From NCBI RefSeq assembly GCF_005221385.1, contig NZ_CP039904.1, positions 1,042,501-1,106,500 of the forward strand: 64,000 nucleotides of DNA, in the 5' to 3' direction. The DNA is from Agrobacterium tumefaciens. GTDB taxonomy: Bacteria; Pseudomonadota; Alphaproteobacteria; Rhizobiales; Rhizobiaceae. The notes beneath the pieces were generated by a model. The model saw nothing but the letters and a program-made list of their open reading frames with translations. It had not been told where the DNA came from and did not search any database. The position numbers and the translations under genes are program-made. This document shows, in pieces, positions 28,870-37,893 of the stretch; positions within the stretch are counted from its first letter, which is position 1, and the number at the start of each line of letters is the position of its first letter.

Positions 28870-30465
28870 TTATTCGGAAACGCTCAGGAAGCGGCTGAGG
28901 TGTGCGTTAGCAGCATTGTCGACCCAACCCTTGACGCGGTTGGAAACCAGCCAAAGATCGGCCTGCGTCAGAAGCGGAACAACCGGCTGTTCCTTCATGA
29001 GGATGGTTTCTGCCTCATGCAGCAGCTTGGAGCGAGCGGCAGGATCCTTCTCGTCATAGGACTTCTGCATCAGCGCGTCATATTCGGCGTTGTTGAACTT
29101 GGAATAGTTGAAGGTCTTGTTGGAGGATACCGAAAGCGCCAGGAAGTTTTCGGCATCGGCATAGTCAGCAACCCATCCGGCACGCGCCACGTTGAATTTG
29201 CCGCCTTCCTGAAGGTAGCCATAGTGCGAGGCGACGTCGAGGTTCACCAGCGACACCTTTGCGCCGAAGGTGTTCTTCCACATATCAGCGATAGCCGTCG
29301 CAACGCGTTCATGGTTCGGGTTGGTATTGTAACGGATTTCGATGGAAAGCGGCTTGCCGCCTTCACCGTAACCAGCCTCCTTCATGAGCTTGAGGGCTTC
29401 GTCTTCACGGTCAAGCTGAGACAGCGTGGCAAAGTCGGCCTTTGCCGGCTCTTTGTAGGAATCCATGCCCGGAGGAACCATGGAATAGGCCGGAATCTGA
29501 GAACCGCTATAGATTTCCTTGGCGAGGAAATCGCGATCCACTGCCATGGAGAGCGCCTGGCGGACACGGACGTCGTTATAAGGCGCTTCGCGGGTATCGA
29601 AGGTGTAGTAATAGGTCGCAAGCGTCGGCGAAACGTGAACCTGTTCGCCATAGGCCTTGCGCAGACGGTCGATCTGATCCGCGGAAAAGTTATAGGCGAG
29701 GTCCATTTCCTTTGCTTCGAAACGACGAACGGATGCGGCCTGGTCATCGATCGGGTAGAAGATGACCTTGTCGATCTTGGTGTTGGGCGCATCCCAGAAA
29801 CTGGTGTTCTTGACGACCGTCAAGCTGTCGTTTGGAACATGCGCTTCGAGCTTGTAAGCACCATTCGAAACCATGACACCGGGCTTTACGAAGTCGGTGC
29901 CGTTCTTTTCGTAACTCGCCTTGGAGATTGGCAAAGCCGCCTGGTGAGAAAGGAGTTCAAGGAAGAATGGTGTCGGGCGCTCGAGTGTGATCTCAAGGGT
30001 CTTGTCATCCACCGCCTTGACGCCAAGCTGCTCAACCGGAACCTCGCCTTTGTTGATCTTTTCGGCGTTTTTGATCGGGTAAAGAATATTTGCATATTTT
30101 GCGGCGGTCTTCGGATCTTCGACGCGCTGGTAGGAGAAAACAAAATCTCCGGCCGTTACCGGGGTGCCATCCGACCACTTCGCATCCGCACGCAGTTTGA
30201 ACGTGTAGACGGTGCCATCCTCAGACAGCGTCCAGCTTTCCGCCGTACCGGGAACGATCTTGCCGGCGGCATCGTAAATGGTGAGACCTTCATAAAGGTC
30301 TTTCAGGATAAAGGCTTCGATGTTGATGGAGGTCTGTGCCTGATCGAGCGTCTGCGGTTCGCCGGCATTGCCACGATGCAGAACTGTTTCTGCAAGCGCG
30401 GAACTGGCGCCAATCAGTAATGATCCTACCAGCAGAGTGGTGCGAGCTGTTGTTTTTATCGACAT
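28870..30465 (-). CDS. Oligopeptide ABC substrate-binding protein (OppA family)
   Basis: 531 residues from the ATG at 30465 (GGGGAAAG upstream); the signal peptide ends at SSALAE. The mature protein begins with the family start LHRGNAGEPQTLDQAQ and includes WTLSEDGTVYTFKLRADAKW, YQRVEDPKTAAKYANIL and VRQALSMAVDRDFLAKEIY. This is the SBP family 5 OppA clade that binds peptides of mixed sequence. It heads the operon with the permeases and ATPase following on the minus strand, and its promoter must lie in the 239-base gap to the sugar operon, where no gene is seen. Confidence 0.92.
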   Translation of the reverse strand: MSIKTTARTTLLVGSLLIGASSALAETVLHRGNAGEPQTLDQAQTSINIEAFILKDLYEGLTIYDAAGKIVPGTAESWTLSEDGTVYTFKLRADAKWSDGTPVTAGDFVFSYQRVEDPKTAAKYANILYPIKNAEKINKGEVPVEQLGVKAVDDKTLEITLERPTPFFLELLSHQAALPISKASYEKNGTDFVKPGVMVSNGAYKLEAHVPNDSLTVVKNTSFWDAPNTKIDKVIFYPIDDQAASVRRFEAKEMDLAYNFSADQIDRLRKAYGEQVHVSPTLATYYYTFDTREAPYNDVRVRQALSMAVDRDFLAKEIYSGSQIPAYSMVPPGMDSYKEPAKADFATLSQLDREDEALKLMKEAGYGEGGKPLSIEIRYNTNPNHERVATAIADMWKNTFGAKVSLVNLDVASHYGYLQEGGKFNVARAGWVADYADAENFLALSVSSNKTFNYSKFNNAEYDALMQKSYDEKDPAARSKLLHEAETILMKEQPVVPLLTQADLWLVSNRVKGWVDNAANAHLSRFLSVSE

Positions 30466-30704
30466 TGTTTTCTTTCCCCGTGAATATTTTGAGTCCACAA
30501 ACAAGGCCAAATTGCTCCGGAGTGCAACCACAATAAATTGTGAGTTGATGTAGAAACCACAAGTTTCACTTAAGTTGACATGTCCGCGCTAGACCCGACG
30601 GTTTCTTATAAAACACTTCGGCTGAAGCCATCCTGCGCCACGTTGTCCCACAGCGAATGGCCTTCTGGCGGCCGAGCGGTTCACGTCGAAATCTGGTCGA
30701 TGCC

Positions 30705-31586
30705 CTATCCCTTTATTCCGCTTGCCGCGATACTGGAGATGAACAGCCTCTGCAGGCAGAGATAAAAGATCAGTACCGGTAGGGTGATGATCGTGAGATA
30801 GGCCATGACTTCACCCCATGGCGTGTTGAGCTGGAAGAAATATTGCAGCCCCACCATTACGGGTCTGTATGCCTCGGACTGGGTCACGAGAAGCGGCCAT
30901 AGGTATTGCTGGCTGTACATGACGAGAAACTTCAGGATCGCAGCCGTTGCGATGACCGGGCCGCTGAGCGGCATAACAACCTGGGCATAAATTCGTAGCC
31001 AGCTGGCGCCGTCGATGCGCGCCGCCTCCAGCAATTCTTTCGGCAGATCCTTGAAATATTGCACGAAGAGGAAAATCGTCAGCCCGTCTGCGATCCACGG
31101 AATGATCTGCACGTGCCAGGAGTTGAGCCACCCCCAGGTAAACCCACCGCTGCCAATCCATGGCAGATTGTTGACTTCCAGCAGCAGCGGCACGGCAATT
31201 GTCTCAAAGGGAATGATGAGCGTGGCGAGGATGATCGAAAATAAAACATCCTTCCCGCGCCAGTTTAAAAAGGTGAAGGCGAAGGCGGCAAGCGAGCCAA
31301 AAAGCAGGGCGAGAAACACGGTAACGCCCGTGACCAGAACCGAATTGAATATGAAGGTTGCAATCGGCGCCCGGGCGAAAGCTGCCGTGTAGTTTTCAAG
31401 CGAGAGATGTCCCACCGGCAGGAAGGCTCTTATCGACGTGGCGTCACTCAGCAATTGGTCGTTTGGTTTCAGCGACGAGAACCCCATGAACAACAGCGGT
31501 AAAATGAAGATCGCCGCGAAGGCGAGCATGAGCACATAGTTGCCGATGAGAAAAGCGAGGCTTTTGCGTTGTCCGGCCTGCATCAT
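30705..31586 (-). CDS. CUT1 sugar ABC permease, MalG/UgpE type
   Basis: 293 residues from an ATG that overlaps the previous permease's stop (ATGATG/TGA). It has six helices and the EAA motif PKELLEAARIDGASWLRIYAQ near residue 190. The end with LQRLFISSIAASGIKG is typical of CUT1 second permeases. It transports a sugar or glycoside with the partner permease. No malK-like ATPase is in this operon, so it must borrow a shared MsmK-like ATPase or has lost its own. Confidence 0.9.
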   Translation of the reverse strand: MMQAGQRKSLAFLIGNYVLMLAFAAIFILPLLFMGFSSLKPNDQLLSDATSIRAFLPVGHLSLENYTAAFARAPIATFIFNSVLVTGVTVFLALLFGSLAAFAFTFLNWRGKDVLFSIILATLIIPFETIAVPLLLEVNNLPWIGSGGFTWGWLNSWHVQIIPWIADGLTIFLFVQYFKDLPKELLEAARIDGASWLRIYAQVVMPLSGPVIATAAILKFLVMYSQQYLWPLLVTQSEAYRPVMVGLQYFFQLNTPWGEVMAYLTIITLPVLIFYLCLQRLFISSIAASGIKG

Positions 31587-32671
31587 TGCTTCTCCCTTGT
31601 CATGTACCGCTGGGTCAAGGAAATGCACAGAACGAGCAGGAACAGGACGACCGAGATTGCGGAACCTGCTGCGATGTCCTGTTGGCGGTATCCTCGCTCA
31701 ACCGCCTGGTAGACGATGCTCTGAGTGGAATCGCGAGGTCCGCCTTTAGTCATCACATCGATCTGCGCGAAAAGCGCAAAAGCCTGCATGGTGATGACGA
31801 TGATAATCAGCACGGCTGTGTTGCGCAGCAGCGGCCAGGTTATCATGCTGAACCTCTGCCAGCGGCTCGCTCCTTCGATGTCAGCTGCCTCGTAGAGATC
31901 CGGAGAGATGGTTTGCAGACCGGAGAGCCATATGACCATGTGGAACCCAACGCCCTGCCAGACCGACATCACCAGAATGGCCCATAAGGCGGTATCAGTT
32001 CTGCCCAGCCAGTCGACAGGCTGGAAGAGCCCGAAGCTCATGTAACTCAAGAGACTGTTCAGGAGCCCGTTATCGGCCGCATAGATAAATCGCCAGAGCA
32101 GCGCCACCACCACCACCGACAGCACGACAGGCATGAAGTAGATTGCGCGGAAAATCGTGACGCCGGGGATTTTCTGGTTCACCAACAGGGCAAGAAACAA
32201 CGCCAGCGCAGCCTGAACCGGCGCGACGACGACCACGAAGGAAAGCGTGTTCACGAGAGCTGTCAGGAATACGACATCACTTGCCAGAATGACGATCTGG
32301 TTCTCGCCCCAGGTGAAGCTCTTATATTCCCGCATTCCTTCCAGGTGGGGATAATCAGGGTTGTTGCGGGTGAAATTGCGAATTCTCGGATAGGAGATGG
32401 CGCCATCCACATCCCGGCTGATGCTGCCGTCCGCCTCTTTTTCCGGTTCGAGCGTCAGCACGCCGATACCCAGCAGCCGGGTGTAATTTTCAACGCCGAC
32501 AAACTCGGTCGGATTGGGAGATGTCAGCCGCTGGTTGGTGAAGGAAAACCCGAGCCCCAGCAGGAAGGGCGTGATCAGGAACAGCCCGATCAGCATCATC
32601 GCCGGTGCAGCCATGATCCAGCCCGTGAAGCCGTCTCGGGTGAGTTTCCCCTTTGAAGAAAAGAACGCCAT
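31583..32671 (-). CDS. CUT1 sugar ABC permease, MalF/UgpA type
   Basis: 362 residues, about 60 longer than usual because of an insert at roughly 60-120 (LTLEPEKEADGSISRDVDGA and following) between the first two helices. The EAA motif is SPDLYEAADIEGASRWQRF near residue 260. The insert lies on the periplasmic side, the place where MalF has its P2 loop that touches the binding protein. It follows the binding protein gene by 12 bases and overlaps MalG by 4. Confidence 0.9.
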   Translation of the reverse strand: MAFFSSKGKLTRDGFTGWIMAAPAMMLIGLFLITPFLLGLGFSFTNQRLTSPNPTEFVGVENYTRLLGIGVLTLEPEKEADGSISRDVDGAISYPRIRNFTRNNPDYPHLEGMREYKSFTWGENQIVILASDVVFLTALVNTLSFVVVVAPVQAALALFLALLVNQKIPGVTIFRAIYFMPVVLSVVVVALLWRFIYAADNGLLNSLLSYMSFGLFQPVDWLGRTDTALWAILVMSVWQGVGFHMVIWLSGLQTISPDLYEAADIEGASRWQRFSMITWPLLRNTAVLIIIVITMQAFALFAQIDVMTKGGPRDSTQSIVYQAVERGYRQQDIAAGSAISVVLFLLVLCISLTQRYMTREKQ

Positions 32672-32683
32672 CGGTCACGACCC

Positions 32684-33952
32684 CTATTTGGGTTGGTAAC
32701 CGGAATTGCGCTCAATGTTGTTGTTTATCTCATCCGTTGCGTTGTCCAGCGTATCGGCAACATCCGCACCATTGGCAATGTCGGAAAGCGCCTTGGAAAA
32801 GACCGGCGAGATGAAGGCGTAAGCCGGAGTGACCGGACGCAACGTTCCCTGGCGCTTGGACAGATCGAAGAAAATTTCGAGCGGGCCGCCCTGCTTGTAA
32901 TTCTTCGTCATCTGGGCCGCCGAGGAGGTGGCCGGGATGAGGCCGATCGCATCGGAGAACTGCGCGAGATATTTGTCCTGTATGGCGAATTCGATGAAGG
33001 CGGATGCGCCTTCCGGATGTTTGCTGGTGGCCGACACACCAAACTGCCAGGATCCGGCGCCGATCTTCGGACCCTGCCCGAAATCAGGCGCCGGCAGAAA
33101 CAGCAGGTCGTCGCCATATTTCTCAAGCGCCTTCACCGCAACCCAGTTGCCCATCCATTGCAAGGCGTGACGACCTTCCAGAAAGCCGGTTTCATGGTCG
33201 GCGGGCGATTGTGACGTTCCGGGCGCCAGCTTCTTTTCGAAAAGAGACTGCCACCATTCTCCGAACTTGACGGCACTGTCTCCGTTGAGGAAGTTCTCGG
33301 CGGTTTGATAATTTTTCTTGTCGATCAGGCTGCCGCCGAAGCTCTCCAGAAACGGGCTGAAGGCATAGCTGTACCATTCGGTTTTGTCGGCCATGCCAAG
33401 GTCGATCGCATATTCGAACTTGCCGCTGGCCGCGAGCTTCTCAAGCGCCGCATCGAACTCCTCGCCGGTCCATGCCTTTTCCAGTGTTGGAATGCGAATG
33501 CCGTTTTCATCGAGAACCGATTTGCGGGCGAATATGGCGACGGCTGCATCCCACAGGCCGACGGAATAGAGCTTGTCTCCCCACTTGCCCACCGCACCTG
33601 GCAGGAAATTTGCAAGCTTTGCCTCATCGATCTGCAGTGGCTGCAAATAACCCGACCACGCCCAGTTCGGCATGTTCGGCCCATCGACATCCAGAATGTC
33701 GGGCAGCTTGTTGGAAAGTGCTGCGGCGGTGACGGACTCGTTATAGGCACTCTGCGGGAACTCCTGAAGCGAGACCCGCCAGTCTGACTGAGACGAATTG
33801 AAATCCTCGATGATGCCGGCCAATATCTTGCGTTCTTCAACATTGCCCGCGCCGTGATACCACATCGTCAGGTCGGTCTGCGCCAGTGCCGCAGTGGAAA
33901 AAAACAACGAGAGGGCACTGAATGCGCCCGCAAAAATGGCTTTGGTGGTCAT
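32684..33952 (-). CDS. Sugar ABC substrate-binding protein (SBP family 1)
   Basis: 422 residues with a signal peptide ending AALAQTD and AGGAGGA before the start. The mature protein begins LTMWYHGAGNVEERKILAGI, typical of CUT1 binding proteins, and later has QWMGNWVAVKALEKYGDDLL. It captures a sugar in the periplasm for the two permeases. The ligand is not predictable; the closest general class is multiple-sugar or glycerol-phosphate type. It is first in the operon. Confidence 0.92.
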   Translation of the reverse strand: MTTKAIFAGAFSALSLFFSTAALAQTDLTMWYHGAGNVEERKILAGIIEDFNSSQSDWRVSLQEFPQSAYNESVTAAALSNKLPDILDVDGPNMPNWAWSGYLQPLQIDEAKLANFLPGAVGKWGDKLYSVGLWDAAVAIFARKSVLDENGIRIPTLEKAWTGEEFDAALEKLAASGKFEYAIDLGMADKTEWYSYAFSPFLESFGGSLIDKKNYQTAENFLNGDSAVKFGEWWQSLFEKKLAPGTSQSPADHETGFLEGRHALQWMGNWVAVKALEKYGDDLLFLPAPDFGQGPKIGAGSWQFGVSATSKHPEGASAFIEFAIQDKYLAQFSDAIGLIPATSSAAQMTKNYKQGGPLEIFFDLSKRQGTLRPVTPAYAFISPVFSKALSDIANGADVADTLDNATDEINNNIERNSGYQPK

Positions 33953-34117
33953 GGATTGTCCTCCTCCTGAAGAAGGGTAACTTCACCATCCAAAGATTGT
34001 TCCGAAGAAAATCTGCATTCTGGCGGTGCATCTTTTGTAAGAGCGCGAATAGATGGAACTTCGAGCAGCAATACGAACCCGGCTGAAATGCAGGCGGAAA
34101 ATGCCCACGCGTCCTTA

Positions 34118-34150
34118 AGCAAGGGCAGTGAACTTGACTGAGCCCTTGCT
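34118..34150. promoter_or_regulatory. Interrupted inverted repeat upstream of the sugar operon
   Basis: AGCAAGGGC (34118-34126) is repeated in inverse as GCCCTTGCT (34142-34150), 15 bases apart and about 170 bases before the sugar-binding-protein start. It may be an operator for that operon or belong to the decayed genes to its right. Confidence 0.35.
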
Positions 34151-34199
34151 AAAGGAATGATATTGCAACTGCCCAGCGGGGTTGCTCGGGCGCGGGGAG

Positions 34200-34268
34200 G
34201 TGCGGTTGAAAATCCTTTTGGTCGAAGATGATGCGGAATTGGCGCAATGGCTGATCAAGGCGCTGTAA
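34200..34268 (+). pseudogene. Response-regulator N-terminal stub (TctD-like)
   Basis: A GTG at 34200 with GGGGAGG upstream starts a frame LKILLVEDDAELAQWLIKAL that stops at TAA after 22 codons. This is the first strand, acidic pocket and helix of an OmpR-type receiver; the phosphorylation Asp and everything after are missing. The tctA fragment next door suggests that it was tctD of a tricarboxylate-transport locus. Confidence 0.65.
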
Positions 34269-34292
34269 AAGCCACGCTGGCAATCTAGCTCG

Positions 34293-34480
34293 GATCTTGA
34301 CGATCGGTATTGATGCCAAATCCGGCGTCTATCGTTTTACCTTCGGCTCACCCAATCTAGTCGATGGCGTCCAGTTCGCCATCGTCGTGATTGGGCTTTT
34401 TTTGCTATCAGCGAACTCCTGATCATGCCGGAATCCATGCACGGCGGCGGCGCTGTTCTCATCAAGCAGATGGGTGATCG
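34293..34480 (+). pseudogene. TctA tricarboxylate transporter permease fragment, frameshifted
   Basis: ILTIGIDAKSGVYRFTFGSP then NLVDGVQFAIVVIGLF is the conserved mid-section of TctA. At the T-run near 34400 the frame changes, and in the next frame it resumes AISELLIMPESMHGG. The rest of the ~500-residue permease is absent. Together with the response-regulator stub this is a deletion scar of a tctDE-tctCBA locus. Confidence 0.7.
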
Positions 34481-34513
34481 ATCTCAACGGCTATGAGGCG
34501 CTGGATGCCAGCA

Positions 34514-34751
34514 TCATTGCCAGTCGTTTGCCGAAAACCAACCAGGCGTAGAGCGCCAGCTACATCGCCTGACCGACGAGTTGGCTGATCGGGAAATAGG
34601 CTTGTGAGCACGTCGTGAGAGTTTTCGAGACGAAAGCCGTCCGTGCGATTTGCTCGTTTGCGTCGAGCAAATAGCTGACAGAAACGGGCAGTTCATTGAG
34701 TGAAACGCAGACGGGCATTCGTCTGCATCCATTTACGAACAAATTCAGCAA
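34514..34751 (-). pseudogene. Unidentified minus-strand membrane-protein-like fragment
   Basis: The minus frame from 34751 reads VSYLLDANEQIARTAFVSKT and QAYFPISQLVGQAM, then after one stop codon ALRLVFGKRLAMMLASSAS. It looks like the end of a transporter or other membrane protein, interrupted by a stop, but I do not recognise the family. From 34752 to 35096 I see no gene; the stretch is A/T-rich with many stops. Confidence 0.3.
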
Positions 34752-35096
34752 TTGAGGGCGCCAGTGCGGAGCATCACAGCCGAATTGGTGTGATCAGAGC
34801 ACTGAGACGGAAAAGAGCACAATCAAATCTCTCGGCAGATTCCGTGGGTGAATTTGGGGCTGCAATGTTGTCACAACGTGCAACCCCCAAACCCTCCTCA
34901 ACTCAAGAGGAAACACCATATCGCGGGCAGCCAAAGGTGCCACGCTCCCTAGAAACTCTCCAGATGCAGCGATCTTCATAGGAAAAATGGGTGCGCCCCA
35001 TTGGTGAGTGTTAAGCAACAAGGCGATATAGCATGTAATGTTGTGAAGATACTGTGGAATTATTTTCGCTTCAGTAAAAAAGAAAGAAGGCATTCA

Positions 35097-35291
35097 ATGC
35101 GAATTCTCATTATTCTTTGTCTGTTGACTGTAATTGCCGGCTGCGAAACCGTCGAGCAGGAAAATCGTTGCTCGGGGTATGGATTTGTTCGCGGTACCGA
35201 TGCCTACGCCAATTGCCTGCAGCGGCTCGATATGTCACGTGAATATCGTTTTAGGCGCGGTTATGATTCTCCAATGTATGACTATGACTAG
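35097..35291 (+). CDS. Small outer-membrane-type lipoprotein
   Basis: 64 residues. A short signal peptide with lipobox VIAGC gives a lipidated Cys16. The mature part has CSGYGFVRGTDAYANCLQRL, a pattern (Cys-x-GYGF-x2-GT-x-A-x2-C) that recurs in small Rhizobiales lipoproteins of unknown function. The two further cysteines may form a disulphide. GAAAGAAGG stands a suitable distance before the ATG. It lies 137 bases before a two-component system, in the same direction. Confidence 0.75.
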   Translation: MRILIILCLLTVIAGCETVEQENRCSGYGFVRGTDAYANCLQRLDMSREYRFRRGYDSPMYDYD

Positions 35292-35428
35292 GCGGCGGTC
35301 CTTCGAGGCTTTGGCGAACACCGCCATGCCTAGGCTGTCCAAAAGAGGTTCATCGTAGGAACGGAGCCACCTTTCACGATGGGCGTTTCCGATCATCCAA
35401 GTCAACCATAGTAAAAAAGTGGTGATCC

Positions 35429-36103
35429 ATGCGTATTCTAATCGTTGAAGATGATCGTGAGCTGGCTTCGTCACTGAAGGCAATGATGGAAGAATCCATT
35501 GGAGTTGCAGATACATTTGATACGGTAGCAGATGCGGAAGCCGCACTACTTACATTCAAGTTCGACCTTGTCCTCATAGACCGTAACCTTCCAGACGGTG
35601 ATGGTCTGTCTCTTTTGCCTACACTGCGACAACTCCGGCCAAGGCCGGCGACACTTATATTGACAGCTTTAGACGATCCGACCGATATCGTATGTGCGCT
35701 CGACAGAGGGGCCGATGAGTATGTTGGAAAGCCTTTTGAACCAATCGAGCTTGTTGCACGGGCGCGTGCTGTCCTGCGTCGCTATAATCTGGATGAGACA
35801 GGCTGCGCGCAGTTTGGCAATCTGTCATTCGATCTCATAAATCGTTCCGCGATGATTAATGAGAATGTGCTGGCCATCCCAAGACGTGAACTCGCTATCC
35901 TCGAAGCACTTATCCGGCGTGCAGGTCGCGTCGTGCAACGCGATAATCTGGAGGCTTCCGTCTACAATATCGGCGACGAGCTGGAATCCAACGCGCTGGA
36001 TTCCCATGTGTCCCGACTACGCAAGCGACTGCGTGAAGCAAACTGCAACATCACGATCCAGACAATCCGCGGCATCGGCTACATGTTGGCGCACGAACAA
36101 TGA
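35429..36103 (+). CDS. OmpR-family response regulator
   Basis: 224 residues. The receiver has the acidic pair in IVEDDREL, phosphorylation Asp51 in LVLIDRNLPDG, Thr in LILTALDD and Lys in VGKPFEPIEL. The C-terminal winged helix runs from about 130 (RRELAILEALIRRAGRVVQR, then LDSHVSRLRKRLREA). It overlaps the kinase by 4 bases. The coding sequence is more A/T-rich than the genes around 20-30 kb, hinting at separate ancestry. Confidence 0.92.
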   Translation: MRILIVEDDRELASSLKAMMEESIGVADTFDTVADAEAALLTFKFDLVLIDRNLPDGDGLSLLPTLRQLRPRPATLILTALDDPTDIVCALDRGADEYVGKPFEPIELVARARAVLRRYNLDETGCAQFGNLSFDLINRSAMINENVLAIPRRELAILEALIRRAGRVVQRDNLEASVYNIGDELESNALDSHVSRLRKRLREANCNITIQTIRGIGYMLAHEQ

Positions 36104-37470
36104 ACCGAACGCGATCGATAGCTTTGCCGGTCGCCGGCGTGCTTATACTCGGCATGGCGCTCATCATGGTGATAAGCACCGTTGTGACGCTCATAGTATT
36201 TCTACTGACTGATAACGATAGCCGCCAGCGTATCGCTGTGGATATTGTTGGCAGATTCCTAATCGAGGAAACGAAGGACACCAGAAGCGGCTCACCAAAT
36301 TCAGCATATGTGCCCGCAAAGACGATTGAATTGGCTAAAGGTCAGCCAGAATTTTGGTACGTCGTCGACGACGGTATCAAGACTGCCAAGCATGGTACGG
36401 TTCCGCCTTCAGCCAAGTTGATTCTCGACGCTGCCCCATCTCAAATGCTTACATATGAATTCAGCTACATGGTTGGCGGTAGGGATTATATCGGGGCGAA
36501 GAGAGTTGATGAGAGCGATTCAAGTGTAACTGTCTCTGTCGGCGGAGTTTCTCTTTCTGATACTCAAATGCTAATTTGCGCGCTCTGGTTGGTTTGGCCG
36601 CAGGGATTGTACCATTTACTTGGTGCCGTTCTCATCACGACAGCTGCTATCGCTTTCATAACGATGCGTCGCACAATCGCTGCCCCAGTAAGAAGGGTCG
36701 TTAGCTCCGCAGAAGATATTGACGGCCTTCCCAATGGTCGCAGACTATCTGACCATGACACCCCGAAAGAGTTGAAGCCAATGGTTGCCGCGTTCAACAC
36801 TGCGCTTTCGCGGATCGATAATGCATTTGAAGCGCAGCGAAACTTCCTCGCCAGTGCGTCTCACGAGCTGAGAACGCCCTTGACCAAATTACGCATCAAA
36901 CTTGATTTAGTTCAAGATCCTGAAGTGCGGGAGGTGCTGGTTCGCGATGTAACACGCCTGGCATCGATTGTAACGACATCGCTGCAACTAGCCCGTTTAT
37001 CCGGCCAGTCCCTTACATTTTCGGTCTTGGATCTTACGACTTTGGCGCGCGCTATCGTTGCGGATCATGTTCCGTCCGCCATGAAGCACGGAATGGAAAT
37101 TGAGTTCAACGCGCCAGAAGAACGGGTCATGATTTCCGGCTCCGAGCCGGCAATACGCGTCGCGCTAGACAATCTGATTATCAACGCCATGCGCCACGCA
37201 CAAGGAACAGAGATACTCACGGTCGATGTACTCCCCTCGTGTACACTGCGGGTTTCAGACAATGGTCCAGGTATTCCGGCAATGGAGCGTCAGAAAATGC
37301 TGCGGCCGTTTGTACGTGGCAATGGTAGTACATGCGAGGGAACGGGTATGGGGCTGGCCATCGTTAGCCAGATCATGGCGGCCCATGGTGGATTTGTTCA
37401 CCTGGAGGAGGCTGCGGAAGGTGGCTTGATGGCGAGCCTCGCGTTTCCGCGGTCTGAAGCCGGAACTTAA
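36100..37470 (+). CDS. Membrane sensor histidine kinase
   Basis: 456 residues with two membrane helices (about 7-35 and 160-185) enclosing a periplasmic sensor of roughly 125 residues. A HAMP segment follows (RRTIAAPVRRVVSSAEDID), then the H-box SASHELRTPLTKLRIKL with His255, N-box DNLIINAMRHAQG, G1 SDNGPGIPAM and G2 EGTGMGLAIVSQIMAAHGG. It is of the QseC/TctE/PmrB-like class. The signal is unknown; it phosphorylates the regulator encoded upstream. Confidence 0.92.
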   Translation: MNRTRSIALPVAGVLILGMALIMVISTVVTLIVFLLTDNDSRQRIAVDIVGRFLIEETKDTRSGSPNSAYVPAKTIELAKGQPEFWYVVDDGIKTAKHGTVPPSAKLILDAAPSQMLTYEFSYMVGGRDYIGAKRVDESDSSVTVSVGGVSLSDTQMLICALWLVWPQGLYHLLGAVLITTAAIAFITMRRTIAAPVRRVVSSAEDIDGLPNGRRLSDHDTPKELKPMVAAFNTALSRIDNAFEAQRNFLASASHELRTPLTKLRIKLDLVQDPEVREVLVRDVTRLASIVTTSLQLARLSGQSLTFSVLDLTTLARAIVADHVPSAMKHGMEIEFNAPEERVMISGSEPAIRVALDNLIINAMRHAQGTEILTVDVLPSCTLRVSDNGPGIPAMERQKMLRPFVRGNGSTCEGTGMGLAIVSQIMAAHGGFVHLEEAAEGGLMASLAFPRSEAGT

Positions 37471-37805
37471 ATTGGCGGGGATGCCCGGCCTGTAACTGCT
37501 TGCATCGTGATCACTTCCTCCTTTTCGGAAACGCGGCCCGGCGCTCGACTTCAGCGCGTGGGGCAGCGCCGGTATGGGATGAGCAGCGACGCTGGCGTCG
37601 ATTTCGTTGATCGCGGCATTGGGGCAGGTGATGCATGCGACTGCAAGGGCGTTCCCCGGACTTTCTCCACATCCTTAACGAGCGTTGCAGACAATCGTCT
37701 GCGTCTTGCTGATGCATGGGCACGCTTTCGAAAGTTGGCCTGCGAGCCCTGACACATTACGAGTTTCCAGTATCCTGCTAAATTGTGTTTTTTCATTGCA
37801 CCTAA
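37471..37805. other. Intergenic stretch without a gene
   Basis: The 335 bases after the kinase contain no frame with a family match, ribosome site or sensible composition on either strand. The right end contains the promoter of the GntR gene. Confidence 0.5.
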
Positions 37806-37824
37806 TGTGTACTTTAAGTACACA
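37806..37824. promoter_or_regulatory. GntR (FadR-type) operator
   Basis: TGTGTACT-TTA-AGTACACA is an exact 8-bp inverted repeat with a 3-base spacer at 37806-37824, 70 bases before the gntR start. The GTAC half-sites and short spacer are typical for FadR-subfamily GntR repressors. Autoregulation of the operon is inferred. Confidence 0.7.
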
Positions 37825-37893
37825 ATTGCTTGACGTCCTGTCTTGTCCGTGCAATCTTCGAGTTATCAACATCAGGAAGCTCGGAGTTACGCG

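Noticed and set aside
28552..30420. 622-codon open frame on the plus strand
   Set aside because: It is antisense to the OppA and OppB genes, which have clear family motifs and ribosome sites.
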